Shown here piece after piece: positions 1 to 10,999 of a stretch of DNA of 64,000 nt (position 1 is the stretch's first letter; each line of letters starts with the position of its first letter). Below the pieces are notes generated by a model that had not been told where the DNA came from, made no database searches, and worked only from the letters and a program-made list of their open reading frames with translations. A program made the position numbers and the translations under genes. Source of the DNA: Melastoma dodecandrum (taxonomy: Eukaryota > Streptophyta > Magnoliopsida > Myrtales > Melastomataceae); assembly GCA_029817715.1 (NCBI GenBank), contig JARUPY010000434.1, forward strand, positions 2,232,001 through 2,296,000, read 5' to 3'.

Positions 1-710
1 ACTGTGGGTTGTGGGTATTGTGCGAGCATTGGGCAGTTGTACTTAGTTTTATACTAACGTTTTTATGTGCATTTGACAGGACATTAGGAGGCTTTCAGGT
101 TCCTTAATCATGTGTTTTAGACTAGACATTTCAACATAAGCTTGTTAACATTTGGTTTGTAAACAACCTTGTGAACGGCTTTCGAATATTAATTAAATTT
201 ACGTTATTTTCTTTAATTTTAAAACTCTGAGACCTTACAAAAGTCGCAGTGGGTTGCTCTGTAGATCAATACATTGTCGAAGAGAAAGAATTCACAGCTT
301 GTTGTTGAGCAAGCAAAGGCACCATCAGACAATCGAATATTATTGTTAGTCACGTTAACACGTGCAATCAGTCAATTTTGATGCAGAACCTTCTGGTCTG
401 TGTTGTAGAAGGTTGATCACGCATTATCTTATGTATTTGATAATATGTTTCGTTTTAGTGATAACCATCTAAATTCTAATTGACATACGATATAGGCGAA
501 GTTTGTCGAACTAGTATAAATATCCTTGTGTCCTACAAATTATTTCAGGATCCATTTCGTACATTATGTCTTAAATAAATCTATTTCAAAGCTTCTATAT
601 TATAGAAGCTATCTTCGATGTAGGGTCAAAAAGGAGTTAAAAATCCTCAATTGTTTGGATTCGGTCTCTTTTAAGATTAGTCATAGTATTCATGTTTTGT
701 CTTACAAGGG
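1..710 (+). mobile_element. Decayed Copia-type LTR, first part
   Basis: No coding sequence is recognisable. The stretch around 505-535 (GTCGAACTAGTATAAAT then CCTTGTGTCC) has the same layout as the 3' part of the SIRE-like LTRs later in this window (GTCGAACCACTATAAAA then ATTGTGTTC). The sequence appears to resume after the Tat/Ogre-like LTR at 3595-3760, which ends TACTAATTCACCCCC...CCAACA like those LTRs. I infer one old Copia LTR split by an insertion. The left boundary is outside or near the window edge and cannot be fixed. Confidence 0.4.
590..610. repeat. Perfect 10-bp inverted repeat
   Basis: AGCTTCTATA and TATAGAAGCT are separated by a single T, so the stretch can fold into a hairpin. 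It lies inside the decayed Copia LTR. No function is claimed. Confidence 0.6.
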
Positions 711-3594
711 TGTTGATACCCCAATTTTTTCAACAAAATCAGAAAAATGATAAAAATCGAAAAAATGACAAAAATTAACAAAAATTCATAAGATCAAATA
801 AAAGCAAACAAAAATATTTTGTTCCCTTAAAAATTGTGACAATCAATAAAAAAGAATCATGAAAAGAGGAACAAATAAAACCTTAACAAAAAAGGTCAAC
901 AAAAATATTCACATAAGGGGACACGGACCCCCAAGCTTGAGGGGGGACGCATCGTAGAAAAAGAAATACAAAGAAAAAGGTAGATTTGCTTTTCTTTTTA
1001 CGTTTGGCTCGACATCGTGTTGCATTTACGGCCAACCGAGCAAATTATCCTTATCATCCGCTCCTCACCAACGCGAAGACGCTGTGTTTCTTAACAACTC
1101 GCGCCACTCGATAATCCGGTAACCCCCTTCCTTTACTTCTATTTTAATTTTTGGTGAATCTGTCAGCTTTTAATTTCCTTCAATTATATACACTGGAGAC
1201 AAAAAAAGAGACGCTTGGGGATTTTTTAGAAGAGACGGAGTGAAAGCTTGAAGGTAACCTTCCGGGTAAGCAAGAAGGAAAGGAAACACAGACAAGCAAA
1301 ACATCACTCGTCGTCACTCTTTTGTCACGAGTTAATCAAGGTCTCAACGTTTTGTGAAAACTAACCCCCTACCAAACCGAGTCGTCCTCGCAGTTTGTTT
1401 TAGCTAGCAACACCAAAATCAAACCAAGCCAAGCCGAAACCACACAATTCTGTCACTGTTGCAATACCAGTAGAAACGAACAAAGGGTAATTGTGTTTCA
1501 GGCCTCTTTATTCATTATTACAATAGGATGTTTGGTGTTCTTTCTTCCTTTTTCATTTGTTGTTTGGCAGCAATAAAGAAACATTGACTCAACCAAACGA
1601 TCCAAACGTCGGGATTCACTCATCTCCTAGGTGTTGTCTTTCGTTGTAACTCGGTTCCTGATATCCCACGGTAAGGGCCCGGTCACCAGCCAACACACTC
1701 CCAGGACATCTCTGGATCTGATCAGCCAGGTGACGAGATGCTGACGACGAGTGGGTTGCGGTCCCCTCTCCCAGCACCGTATCTGTCTTCGCCCGCTTAG
1801 ACCCCGCCTTCAGAAGTACTCTTTCGTTCATTCGACTGCGATATCTCCGGGCAAGCGACACCAACTTGCTCCAGATGACCTTCCTTTTCATTGGACGAAA
1901 CAATCAGTCCCCGTCATCACAGCCCCATGCTCAGCACCTTCAATTTCTACACCAGCCTGCAGTAGCCACTCGACAGCGCCCTAATTCGACGTCCCCATGA
2001 TTCGGACCTTGGAGGAGCCATGGCAACCAACAATCGTCGTCATCAACGACATCTCCGATTCCCGCATTGGTTCCTCAAACGTCATTCCACTGCATTGGCA
2101 AGCGATTAATTAATATGCATCGTCCCAACTGCGACAACGACAACGATGCGGGATGTCCCTGTAGCCTCCTACCGCCGGACAAGCTTCCAGGACATCCTTA
2201 GTCTGTCCCAACACCAAGTCCCCGGTTGTCCCCCGAACAGTCCTCCTCATCGTGACAAGTTCATCCCAGCTAACCCACAGATTCAACTTCCCGGTTCTCC
2301 CGTCCAAGCGTGATCGTTTCGAGTTACAGATCTGAACCTCTGGGGCCATCCTTCATTCCTGCCTCAAGCCCAGGTGAGTTCCTGCTCCTGGCGCCGCCAC
2401 CTTCAACTCATCTTTCCCCGCCCACTGCACCTGAAGAAATGTCGTCGGAACCGCGTGAGTCGTTAAAGAGGTTAACGATGCAAGCTGCTTCTTCCTCCCG
2501 ACCAGATCTGGGTAAGTTTTTTATTATTATTAGTTTTATTTAAAATTTTAATGATGTTTTTGTGGGATGCTTTGTCGGCATTCATTTTATGGTGCCTTCT
2601 TATTTTTCAAATGATTGATTGTATTCTGTGAAGTGCGTCCCGTGTTCATTTTAATGGTGGTGGCCAATGTGTTTCGGCATATTAAGATATGTGCATTGAT
2701 GAAATCTTAATTTTTTTTTTAATTCCTTACATGGTTTCAAATTGTTAATCCACATGGCATGACTATTCGAACATGATGCATGCGATTTCGTTTTTTTAGA
2801 ATCATTTATTGATTATGCATTTTTATGAAAAATTACATTCCTTTGGAGTTTTCGATATTGACATGCCTCGAACAATTTACTTCGTTATTTTGATTTTTAT
2901 GCAGATATCCCGGGGCGTGCCTTGCGGACAACCAATGCACACACCCCGTTCGACGCTTTCGAAACAAAGACAAAGTATATTATATTCGAGAGTTATCTGA
3001 ATTCACGAAGATCAAGATCCTCTCAAGACCGTTTCGCACTCGTCAACGTACAGCATCAATGGCTCGCCAGATTTGCTGTAAACCTACTATAAAACAGCAC
3101 CGGAAGATACAGCGTTAACGAGCACATTCTAAGGGAGCCGAGAAATGGTATTAATCTCGCTCGTCCCACCCCCAGTTCTCCCTTGAAATTATTTCGACTT
3201 AGAAATTGTCAAGGACATTAATCAATCTATGTTTCTTGCATTTTGCCCAAAATAATTTTTAACGAATAATTCTTTCTTCTAAAAAATGATTCACATAGAC
3301 ATTTTAAGCAATAATGAGCTTGAGATCATTTTTAATGTCAAACAATTCCTTTTCTTAACTGAGCTTTAATGAATTCAGGTATTTAGAAAGACACAATTTT
3401 AACGCCTCCCTTTTCATGCGTTCGATTTAGTAATAATCCCTTATTCCCGAACCTAAACGAATCACTATAGTTTTTCTAACTTGAATTTAAAATAAGTTAG
3501 TGGCGACTCCTTTACGTTTTCAAAATCTGAAGCCATATCGTCAAGGGATGATATCCATTTTAGATGGAACCAGAAACGTGATCCACCCGCGACA
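711..3594 (+). mobile_element. Tat/Ogre-like solo LTR (candidate)
   Basis: The block starts TGTTGATACCCCAATTTTT and ends ...CCACCCGCGACA, with the TGGCGACTCC motif at 3501-3510. These are hallmarks I associate with long LTRs of the Ty3/gypsy Tat/Ogre group. A TATATACA box lies at 1185-1192. No gag or pol homology is seen inside, and no second LTR is in the window, hence a solo LTR. The 6-mer ACAAGG abuts both ends (704-709 and 3592-3597) and may mark the target duplication, so the exact termini are uncertain by a few bases. Short reading frames within it look like chance. Confidence 0.55.
1185..1192 (+). promoter_or_regulatory. TATA box of the Tat/Ogre-like LTR
   Basis: TATATACA is followed by a purine-rich stretch, in the U3/R position expected for a retrotransposon LTR promoter. 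Inferred from position only. Confidence 0.3.
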
Positions 3595-3760
3595 AGGTTC
3601 TGTTAAATTTGGAGACAATCCCAAAGTCATATCTTTGATATAGAACGTATTGAAAGTCCTGACTCCATGGTTATAGACGAGGTTTTATTGATTACAGAAA
3701 AATCCTTAATTGAACTTTAATACTAATTCACCCCCTTGAAGTGTAACCAAATGACCAACA
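3595..3760 (+). mobile_element. Decayed Copia-type LTR, second part (3' end)
   Basis: The sequence ACTAATTCACCCCCTT followed by ...GACCAACA at 3760 matches the terminal layout of the SIRE-like LTRs at 24241 and 28500 in this window (CTAATTC...GGCCAACA). It is read as the continuation of the LTR seen at 1-710, split by the insertion at 711-3594. Confidence 0.4.
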
Positions 3761-4323
3761 CTTCAATCATGATGTTATCAATTGTCAAAAGTCAGGGATT
3801 TAGTATTTGAAAGGTTGTGGCAGATTATTGTACATATCCAACACTTAGGACATGAGAACACTGAGAAAGCAACCGTTTGGTAAAACAACCCAGGAGCAGA
3901 AGACACTTGTATCGCTTGATGAGACATTAAAAGAAATGGAAGACGATATTTGGGTGTTAGCCGAGGTCGTGTGATGCGACTGGGATTGGCCTTAGTGTGG
4001 TCCTATTAGAATAAAAGGATCTAGTTACGTTTTTAAGCGAGGAACTTAGAAATGCAAGATGTAAGTAGACTTCATACAATAAGAATTTCTACACAATTGT
4101 GACGGAACTAAAATATGGGAGCATTCCTTAATTGGGAAAGTGTTCGTGTTGAAGGGATGTTTTGAATGGACATCAGAGTATCGTTCCACTATAGTATGGT
4201 AAGAAAGTTATACATTGTTATGTTGTATACTTTTTTACGCTTATTTTGAATCACATCAGAAGAAAGTTGTATGTTGATATGTTCTCATTGAAATGTAGAA
4301 CAATGTTTTTATCTATATCACCG
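3761..4323. other. Unassigned intergenic DNA
   Basis: No open frame, repeat or RNA gene is recognised. It lies between the Copia LTR end and the PMD pseudogene and may be decayed 5' sequence of that gene. Confidence 0.3.
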
Positions 4324-4972
4324 ATAGGAGAAATCCATGAGGATAGTATAGAGTGATCAATGCAAGAACATTTAGTTATGTCAGGCGGGTTTCTACAGAG
4401 TAATAGAGGTCATTATATTCAGTTGGATTGGGCATTGATCACGACGTTAGTTGAGAGACGGAGATCAAACACACATGCCTTTCACATGGTTCATGACAAA
4501 ATATCAATAATTATGGAGGATGTTCAATTTCAGTTAGGGCTAACAGTGGATGGCTATGTGATTATTGTCAATTCTTGCAGTCCAGCAGAGGCTATGTGTG
4601 AAGATTTACTTGGAATTGTTCCTGACATGAATGCTATGAAGCATGACCGAGTGAGATGACATGGTTAACTAAAAAGTTTGATATCTTACCTAACTGAGTG
4701 ATGGAGGAACAAATTCAAAGGCATTCTCAGATTTACATTTTACAACACATTAGAGGGATGCTTTATGTAGATAAGTTCGATAATTTGGTTCATTTGAGAT
4801 GGTTTCCTTTCCTGGCTAACTTTGTGCATGCTAGGACAGATAGTTGAGGCAGTGCTTGCTTAGCGTGATTGTATCGTATCTCTGTAAGGTGAAAGATCAT
4901 AGGGCATCATAGGTTTCTAGCGTGTTTATATTTCTACAGATTTGGACATGGGATCGATTCCCATGTACTGCC
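4324..4972 (+). pseudogene. Plant mobile domain (PMD) protein, decayed
   Basis: An open stretch at 4360-4656 reads LVERRRSNTHAFHMVHDKIS then IIMEDVQFQLGLTVDG. This is the pattern of the plant mobile domain (the family of MAIL1/MAIN and long-form PP7 proteins: LVERW..ETHTFH...TLEDV..QLGL.VDG). The domain continues in another frame from 4658 with QIQRHSQIYILQHIRGML, DKFDNLVHLRWFPFL and a GSA.LA.LYR motif, interrupted by in-frame stops near 4698 and 4845. PMD proteins occur both as host genes in gene silencing and as passengers of Mutator-like and gypsy elements; nothing here tells which this was. The copy is dead by frameshift and stops, and it ends where the chromovirus LTR begins. Confidence 0.7.
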
Positions 4973-5238
4973 TGTAACGATCCGACTTTTCATAAATTAG
5001 AAATGTGTGTATGAGTTGTGAAGGAAGATCAAATGAGTATGACGAGTGAAATTTCCGCGTATGAACAATGTTTGAGTAGGGGTATGCGTGGTGTGTTAAG
5101 GGACGGACCAAGTGTCGGGCTTAGGACAATCAAAGTCGGAGGTTCTCGAATCGACGTGGAGCGTGCATGGGGTGGTAGAGAATGCAAAATGAAGGCTTGA
5201 AGTGGGTGTCAGAATTTGGAGATCGGCCGTATATCGGG
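4973..5238 (+). repeat. 5' LTR of the chromovirus (truncated)
   Basis: Aligns base for base with 8617-8883 with scattered substitutions. Homology stops after GATCGGCCGTATATCGGGT. The following sequence already belongs to the gag/protease junction, so the rest of the LTR, the primer-binding site and gag are missing. Confidence 0.85.
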
Positions 5239-5957
5239 TCGCCCCTCAGGCTTCTGGGTGTCAGGATCCGTGAGAGGACCGGCGGACCGCGAGGCTGAAT
5301 GCACTCACCGAGGAGGAAGCGAACGCCTTCCGCGGAGTGATCTCAGGTACAGTTTAAATCCGAGACACGATTGTGCATGCGTTATTCGATACAGGAGCGA
5401 CACATTCGTTTGTGTCTCAAAGATGCGTGGAGATGTATGAGTGGCCGGTTGACAAGTTAGAGGGATGCATGCGGGTGAAACTACCTACGAGGGAGGAGCT
5501 TTGAGTGGTTGATGTGTGCCATGCATGTGAGTTGAAAGTGGCAGGGCTAAGCTTTGTGGTGGATCTTATCGTGTTGCAGATAAGTGACTTCAACGTGGTC
5601 TTGGGCATGGATTGGTTGGCTTCGAGCCATGCCCAAGTAGATTGCGAAGCGAAGCGCCTTTTGGTGAGGAGCGCGGATGGGGAAGCCCACGAGTACATAG
5701 GCCATGGTGGATTCGGCCGGCTTTTGATGGTCTCCGCCATGCAAGCGCCCAAGCTTTTGAGGATGGGAGACGAGGTATATCTTGCGATGGTGCTGAATAA
5801 AGGAACGGACATCCCAGCCTTGGAGCGAATCGAGGTGGTGCGAGACTTCGCGGACGTCTTTCCGGAAGAGCTACCAGGGTTGCCGCCGGAACGAGATGTA
5901 CAGTTTGAAATCGATCTCCTTCCCGGGACAACCCCCTTCTCTTGCGCCCCCTATTAG
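5239..5957 (+). pseudogene. Chromovirus protease and start of RT (broken)
   Basis: Retroviral-type aspartic protease of a Ty3/gypsy element. The catalytic motif FDTGAT is encoded at 5385-5402, followed by HSFVS and, further on, the conserved VLGMDWL. A TGA near 5503 interrupts the frame. The region then runs into the RT amino-terminal linker (FADVFPEELPGLPPER) and is stopped by TAG at 5955. Upstream only a short scrap resembling the gag/protease linker remains. In a working element this would be cleaved from a gag-pol polyprotein. Confidence 0.8.
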
Positions 5958-7184
5958 ATGAGCTTGGCCGAGCTTAAAGAGTTGAAGGCACAATTGCAAG
6001 AGCTCGTGGATAAAAACTTTGTGCGTCCTAGTGTAAGTCCGTGGGGAGCCCCCGTACTATTTGTAAGAAAGAAGGATGGAAGCATGCGATTATGTATAGA
6101 TTATCGATTGCTTAATCAAAGAACGATTAAGAATCGTTATCCTCTCCCTCACATTGATGACCTATTCGATCAATTACAAGGGTCGGTGGTGTACTCAGAG
6201 ATAGACCTACGGTTCGGTTATTATCAAATTGGGGTTCGGGAAGAAGACATTCCCAAGATCGCCTTTCGGACGCGCTATGGGCATTACGAGTTTAGGGTGA
6301 TGCCCTTCGGATTAACAAATGCACCCGCCGTCTTCATGGGGTTAATTAACCATGTTTTTCGACCATACCTAGATCGCTTCGTGGTTTTATTGACGACATC
6401 CTCGTGTATTCTAAAAGCCATAGAGGTGGATCCGTCCAAGATCGAAGCCGTTAAGAGTTGGCCGAGACTGACGAATGTTTCGGAAGTGCGAAGCTTCCTA
6501 TGCTTGGCCGGATATTATAGAAGATTCGTAGAAGGATTCTCGAAACTAGTTGCTCCGATGACTAAACTATTGAGGAAAGATGTCCGTTTTGTGTGGACGG
6601 ATAAGTGTGAGGCGAGCTTCGAGGAGTTGAAGACACGATGGACGAGCGCCCCAATCCTAACCATACCGAGTGGATCGGGCGGCTTTGTAGTATATTGTGA
6701 TGCGTCAGCCCAAGGTCTCGGGGGAGTGTTAATGCAAAACGAGAAGGTGGTCGCGTACGCCTCGTGGCAATTGCGGAAGCACGAGGAGAATTATCCCATG
6801 CATGATTTAGAATTTGCGGCCGTGATTTTTGTGCTAAAGCTATGGCGGCACTACTTATACGGGGAAAGGTTTGAGGTGTACACGGTTCACAAAAGCTTGA
6901 AATGCCTCTTCACCCAACAACAGCTCAATATGAGACAGCGTCGTTGGATGGAATTGTTGAAGGACTACGATTGCACCATAATGTACCATCCGGGAAAGGC
7001 CAATGTCGTGGCGGATGCGCTAAGCCGAAAGCACGTAGCCCTCATGAGCCTACTTGTGGAAGAGTCTCGAATGGTGGAGCGAATGAATAATCTGGACATC
7101 CGGTTGGAGGAATCTACGGGAATGTTATGTGTGGCTCGGGGACAAGTTGAGCCGGAGATCATTGGAATGATAAGAGAGGCCTAG
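5958..7184 (+). pseudogene. Chromovirus reverse transcriptase and RNase H (broken)
   Basis: The region encodes the RT fingers and palm ([18 protein letters not shown], then [11 protein letters not shown]) and the RNase H domain ([27 protein letters not shown]). Two defects are visible. At about 6384-6389 a base is missing, so the catalytic IDD of [10 protein letters not shown] is out of frame. Just after it, at about 6420, roughly 50 residues of thumb sequence have been lost, rejoining at [10 protein letters not shown]. The RNase H motif normally read TDHKSL is TVHKSL here (GTT at 6885-6887), removing a catalytic aspartate. The open frame survives only because the two lesions compensate. It ends with TAG at 7182. 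Confidence 0.88.
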
Positions 7185-8198
7185 GGGCGCGATGAGTATT
7201 TAGGGATAGTGCGCGAAGGTCTCAGGACGGAACTGTATGCAAGATTCGAACGCGCGACGGATGGATCGTTAAAGTTCCAAGGGCGGACGTGCGTTCCGAA
7301 TGCAAAGGATGTGAAGAGAAGACTTTTGGATTAGGCGCATAAATCTACATATAGTATCCATCCGGGGATTACGAAGATGTATCGGAACCTACGAAAATTG
7401 GTGGCCGAAAATGAAGAGGGAAATTACGAGGTATGTAAGCTGGTGTACCGTGTGCCAAATGGTGAAGATAGAGCACCAAAGACCCGGAGGGTTACTCTAA
7501 CCGCTCTCGGTGCCCGAATGGAAATGGGAGGATATCTCTATGGATTTCGTAACGAACATGCCCAAGGGTGGTCGCAACGTCGACACGGTTTGGGTAATAG
7601 TAGATCGATTGACCAAGTCGGCTCATTTAGTACCGATCAAATTGAATTGGTCCTTGGATGCATTGGCTAAGATCTACATTCGAGAGGTGGTAAGATACCA
7701 TGGGGTACCGCACACTATCACGTCGGATAGAGATCTGAGGTTCACATCGAAGTTATGGAGGAGCCTTTAGGGGGCCTTGGATACAAAGCTTCAAATAAGC
7801 ACGTCTTTCCATCCTCAAACGGACAAACAACCAGAGCGCACGATACAAACGTTAGAAGATATGTTAAGGGCATGCGCACTTGAGTGGAAAGGGAGCTGGG
7901 TAGATCACCTTCCGTTGGTGGAATTTACTTATAACAATAGTTATCACTCGAGCATCGGAATGGCCCCGTTCGAAGCCCTCTATGGCAGGAGTTATCGATC
8001 GCCCTTGTGTTGGATGGAACTGTGGAGAAAGTGTTCGATGGGCCGGAACTCATAAAGGAAACCTCAGAAGTAATTGGGATAGTTCGAGAAAGAATGATGA
8101 CGGCGCAAAGTAGACAAAAGTGCTACGCGGACCGAAGGAGAAGGCCTTTTGAGTTCGAAGTCGGAAATAAGGTATTCCTAAAGCTTTCTCCTATGTAG
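7185..8198 (+). pseudogene. Chromovirus integrase (broken)
   Basis: Integrase follows the RNase H stop. The zinc-binding region is traceable ([15 protein letters not shown], then [12 protein letters not shown] in a shifted frame). The catalytic core reads WEDISMDFVTNMPKGG and ITSDRD, with QPERTIQTLEDML carrying the glutamate, so the three DDE residues are present. Stops at 7335, 7498, 7768 and 8053 and a frameshift near 8035 split it into four pieces. The C-terminal GPY/F-like linker (GNKVFLKLSPM) follows. Confidence 0.85.
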
Positions 8199-8546
8199 TC
8201 GATGTTCTGAACGGGTAAGACTCACAAGTTGAGCCCGACATATATCGGACCATATGAGATCACGGAACGCGTGGGCAAGGTGGCGTACCGAGTAGCCATA
8301 CCTCCGGAGTTGTCTCACTGCCACGACGTCTTCCATGTGTCTATGTTAAGGAAGCACGAGCCTGATCCGAAAGCCAGAGTTGAAGCGGCTACCACGAGTG
8401 TAAACGAGAACATGAGCGTGACCATAGAGCCGGTACGAGTGATAGGACGAAAGGATCGCACCACGCGCGGGAGGCAGACGCCTATGGTGCATGTACTGTG
8501 GAGAAGGGACGGAGTCGAGGAGCAAACTTGGGAGCTTGAGGGTTGA
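8199..8546 (+). pseudogene. Chromovirus integrase C-terminus and chromodomain
   Basis: Reads LSPTYIGPYEITERVG, then ELSHCHDVFHVSMLRKH, the usual end of gypsy integrase. A chromodomain-like tail follows (PVRVIGRKDRTTRGRQTP, then VLWRRDGVEEQTWELEG). The terminal chromodomain places the element in the chromovirus clade, closest in layout to Tekay/Del. It is separated from the integrase core by a stop at 8196. Confidence 0.8.
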
Positions 8547-8603
8547 ATGAAAGAATTGTATTCGTCTCTTTTCGAGTAGAAACTTTCGGGGACGAAATTC
8601 CCT

Positions 8604-8615
8604 AAGAGGGGAAGG
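8604..8615 (+). other. Polypurine tract of the chromovirus
   Basis: AAGAGGGGAAGG lies one base before the TG that starts the 3' LTR, the position required for priming plus-strand DNA. Confidence 0.8.
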
Positions 8616-8616
8616 T

Positions 8617-9250
8617 TGTAACGACCCGACTTTTCATAAATTAGAAATGTGTATATGAGTTGTGAAGGAAGATCAAATGAGTATGACGAGTGAAATTTCC
8701 ACGTATGAACAATGTTTGAGTTGGGGTATGCGCAGTGTGTTAAGCGACGGACCAAGTGTGGGGCTTAGGACGATCAAAATCGGAGGTTCTCGGATCGACG
8801 TGGAACGTGCATGGGGTGGTAGAGAATGTAAAATGAAGCCTTGAAGTGGGAGTCCGAATTCAGAGATCGGCCGTAGATCGGGTAGCTCGAGGATGTGGGT
8901 GACGGCCGCTGGCCCAGGGGTCGATGGAGGGGCGATGGCTACTGCCCCTGGCACGCCAGACGCGCTACCGTGAAGAGAGAGAGAAACCCGAAGCCCGCTC
9001 CCCTATCGATTCATCCCCTCTGGGCCCGACTTGAAGCCTGCTCCCCTGTGGGTTCAATTTCAGTTGAAGCCCAAAAGCCTAGCAGGTGGGCGGCTCTTGG
9101 GCTTTATTTGCCATCACCCAAGAGACCAATCGTAAAGCCAAGTGGAGTGTGCATGGTGGGGTTCGAACCAGGAATCATGACAAGGTTCCAAATACCCACC
9201 ACCCACTATATGCCACTCGAATGTCCTCGGAAGGATCAGAAGAAAATTTA
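8617..9250 (+). repeat. 3' LTR of the chromovirus
   Basis: Starts TGTAACGACCCGAC directly after the polypurine tract and repeats the 5' LTR over its first 265 bases. The remainder includes a GC-rich stretch and a GGTTCGAACC motif at about 9159-9168. The right end is set only approximately, at the switch to AT-rich sequence. Confidence 0.7.
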
Positions 9251-9600
9251 ATGAAAGAAGATTAGGAAATTTAATTATACACAAGGATCAACGGGGATGG
9301 ACTACCAAGAAGAGACGATGATGATATCTCAGATTGCATAACTCACTACTATAGATCTAGCATATCATTATTTCACACCCTAAATTAATCAACCATGTTC
9401 ATCAACTCCCCAAGCACCATGGCTCCAACTAACGCATTTCATTGCAGGGAGTTCATCACAGCAAGAAGTGATCCATGGGCGAGAATTTTCATCACTTCGG
9501 CGTTATTCAAGAAGGAGCAGAGCTCGTGGATTGGGACGTCACTAAAATGACAATCAATTCCACATGGGCCAATAGCACCATCCTATAGACGAAATTATGG
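9251..9600. other. Unassigned DNA between two retroelements
   Basis: I see no coding sequence, RNA gene or repeat that I recognise. It should be the pre-insertion host sequence, or an older repeat, into which the outer Athila element integrated. Confidence 0.3.
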
Positions 9601-9605
9601 TTAAC
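9601..9605. other. Target-site duplication of the outer Athila element, left
   Basis: TTAAC directly precedes the LTR start TGATAACTC. The same five bases directly follow the far LTR end at 54059-54063. Confidence 0.8.
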
Positions 9606-10999
9606 TGATAACTCTCTATAAGTAGAGTTATTTCATATTCTAAATAATTTTTTATATGGTTAGTCATGCGAGTTTTGATGGGATTTTAATAGGTTCTAGG
9701 TGATTTCAATATTTTTTTTTTTAGTTTTAAGTCGGTATTTGTTATCTTTATCATTTTTAAGTATATTTCGTGGTGAAGAGCGTGTTCTTGTTGATGCCTC
9801 TTGGTAAGTGTTGATTTGGCGTAGGAGAACAAGTTTAAACTCAAAGTTTGGGTAAACCGAAACAAAATGGTCGAAATTAGACAGAGTACAAAAAGATGTG
9901 TCCTTGGTTAATCTGATGAACAAAAGATGCATGCGTCTCGAAAGACGTGACCTCTAGCGATTGATCTAAAAGAAAATATCATCAATTAGTTACTCGTTTT
10001 AGTCCTTTATGTGATTTTATTTTATTTTATTTATTTTATTATTTTATATCATATTAGATTTAGAGAATATCATGTATTCTTTTTCGAAAACAATATATCT
10101 TTTAAGTGTAACCCTAGGTAGCTAGTTTTTTGGGAAGACAATTGATCAAGAGACGGAGAAGGAGGTGACAGCTAGGGTTCAAAAGAAGATCCAGACGAGG
10201 CTACTGGTTCCCAAAACAGAAGATCAGGAGGGCATTTCTCTTCTTCTTGTCCCTTCCTTTCTATTGTCGTTGTCATTTTCTCTTAACTTGGATTGATAGT
10301 TATATTTATATATGAACTAATTTTATTTTCTAGGCCTTTAATGAAACCCAACATTTTAGTTTAATGAGTGAATTCCGTTTTTCGTTTTAATCGAATTCGT
10401 GTATTTATTTATTCATATCTTGATCATAATGCGGCTAACTGATTGGCTACCGAATGATTTGATTTGGAAACTTATTCAAGCTTGGAAAAGTTATTTACGT
10501 TAAGCCGTGGATTGGATAATACAAGTTAGCGTCATGTTGGAAAACGGAGCTAATCCGTGAGAAGGATAAGAATATATCGGATCACCTTAAGTAGTCATTT
10601 AGGTTGACACATAATGGGTTCCTACTAGTAAATTGCTTAGGAATAGATTGAGTAGCTCAATACATGGAATACGTCCTTAGAGCACTCGATAGAGTTGTAA
10701 GGAGATAATCAGACCCTAGGTTAATAATTGAGAATTCAATGTCCGGAGAGAGAATGAACGAGTTGATTAATTCGTTAGGGGAATTATCGTTGATTGAATT
10801 ATCATTTTATCTTTAGGTTTTATTTTCTATTTCATCCTCATTCCATCGTTGTTGACTTGATCTCGCTTTAGTTAGTCACGTGACTATTAGGAAAATTTCT
10901 CTACTAATTCTATGTGGGAACGACTTCACTTGCCCTATCATCAAGTTAGTTAGGTTTTTTAAAATATTTTATGTTTATCACATTCGACAAGCATGATAA
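9606..10999 (+). repeat. 5' LTR of the outer Athila element
   Basis: Starts TGATAACTCTCTATAAGTAGAG and ends ...TTCGACAAGCATGATAA. It is homologous along its length to the reverse complements of 29776-31235 and 39365-40809, and to the + strand pieces at 48985-49640 and 53955-54058. It is more diverged from the - strand LTRs than those are from each other. No primer-binding site follows; LTR sequence joins gag directly, so the leader is deleted. Confidence 0.85.

Larger units (their letters stand above)
4973..9250 (+). mobile_element. Degraded Ty3/gypsy chromovirus (Tekay-like)
   Basis: The element has a 5' LTR piece beginning TGTAACGATCCGAC, then protease, reverse transcriptase, RNase H, integrase and chromodomain traces in the standard Ty3 order. 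A polypurine tract and a 3' LTR beginning TGTAACGACCCGAC at 8617 follow. The whole gag region and the end of the 5' LTR are deleted, so LTR sequence runs almost directly into protease. Pol carries several stops and a deletion. The end of the 3' LTR is not fixed, because the 5' copy is cut short and no target duplication could be matched. Confidence 0.85.

Noticed and set aside
1616..2543. Overlapping short frames on both strands in the Tat/Ogre-like LTR
   Set aside because: No domain, no consistent codon pattern, and they lie in a GC-richer LTR section where chance frames are expected.
9140..9185. tRNA-like T-arm (GGTTCGAACC) near the chromovirus end, and GGATCGATTCCC at 4950
   Set aside because: Only an isolated T-arm-like motif is present; no D arm, anticodon arm or acceptor stem can be folded around it.
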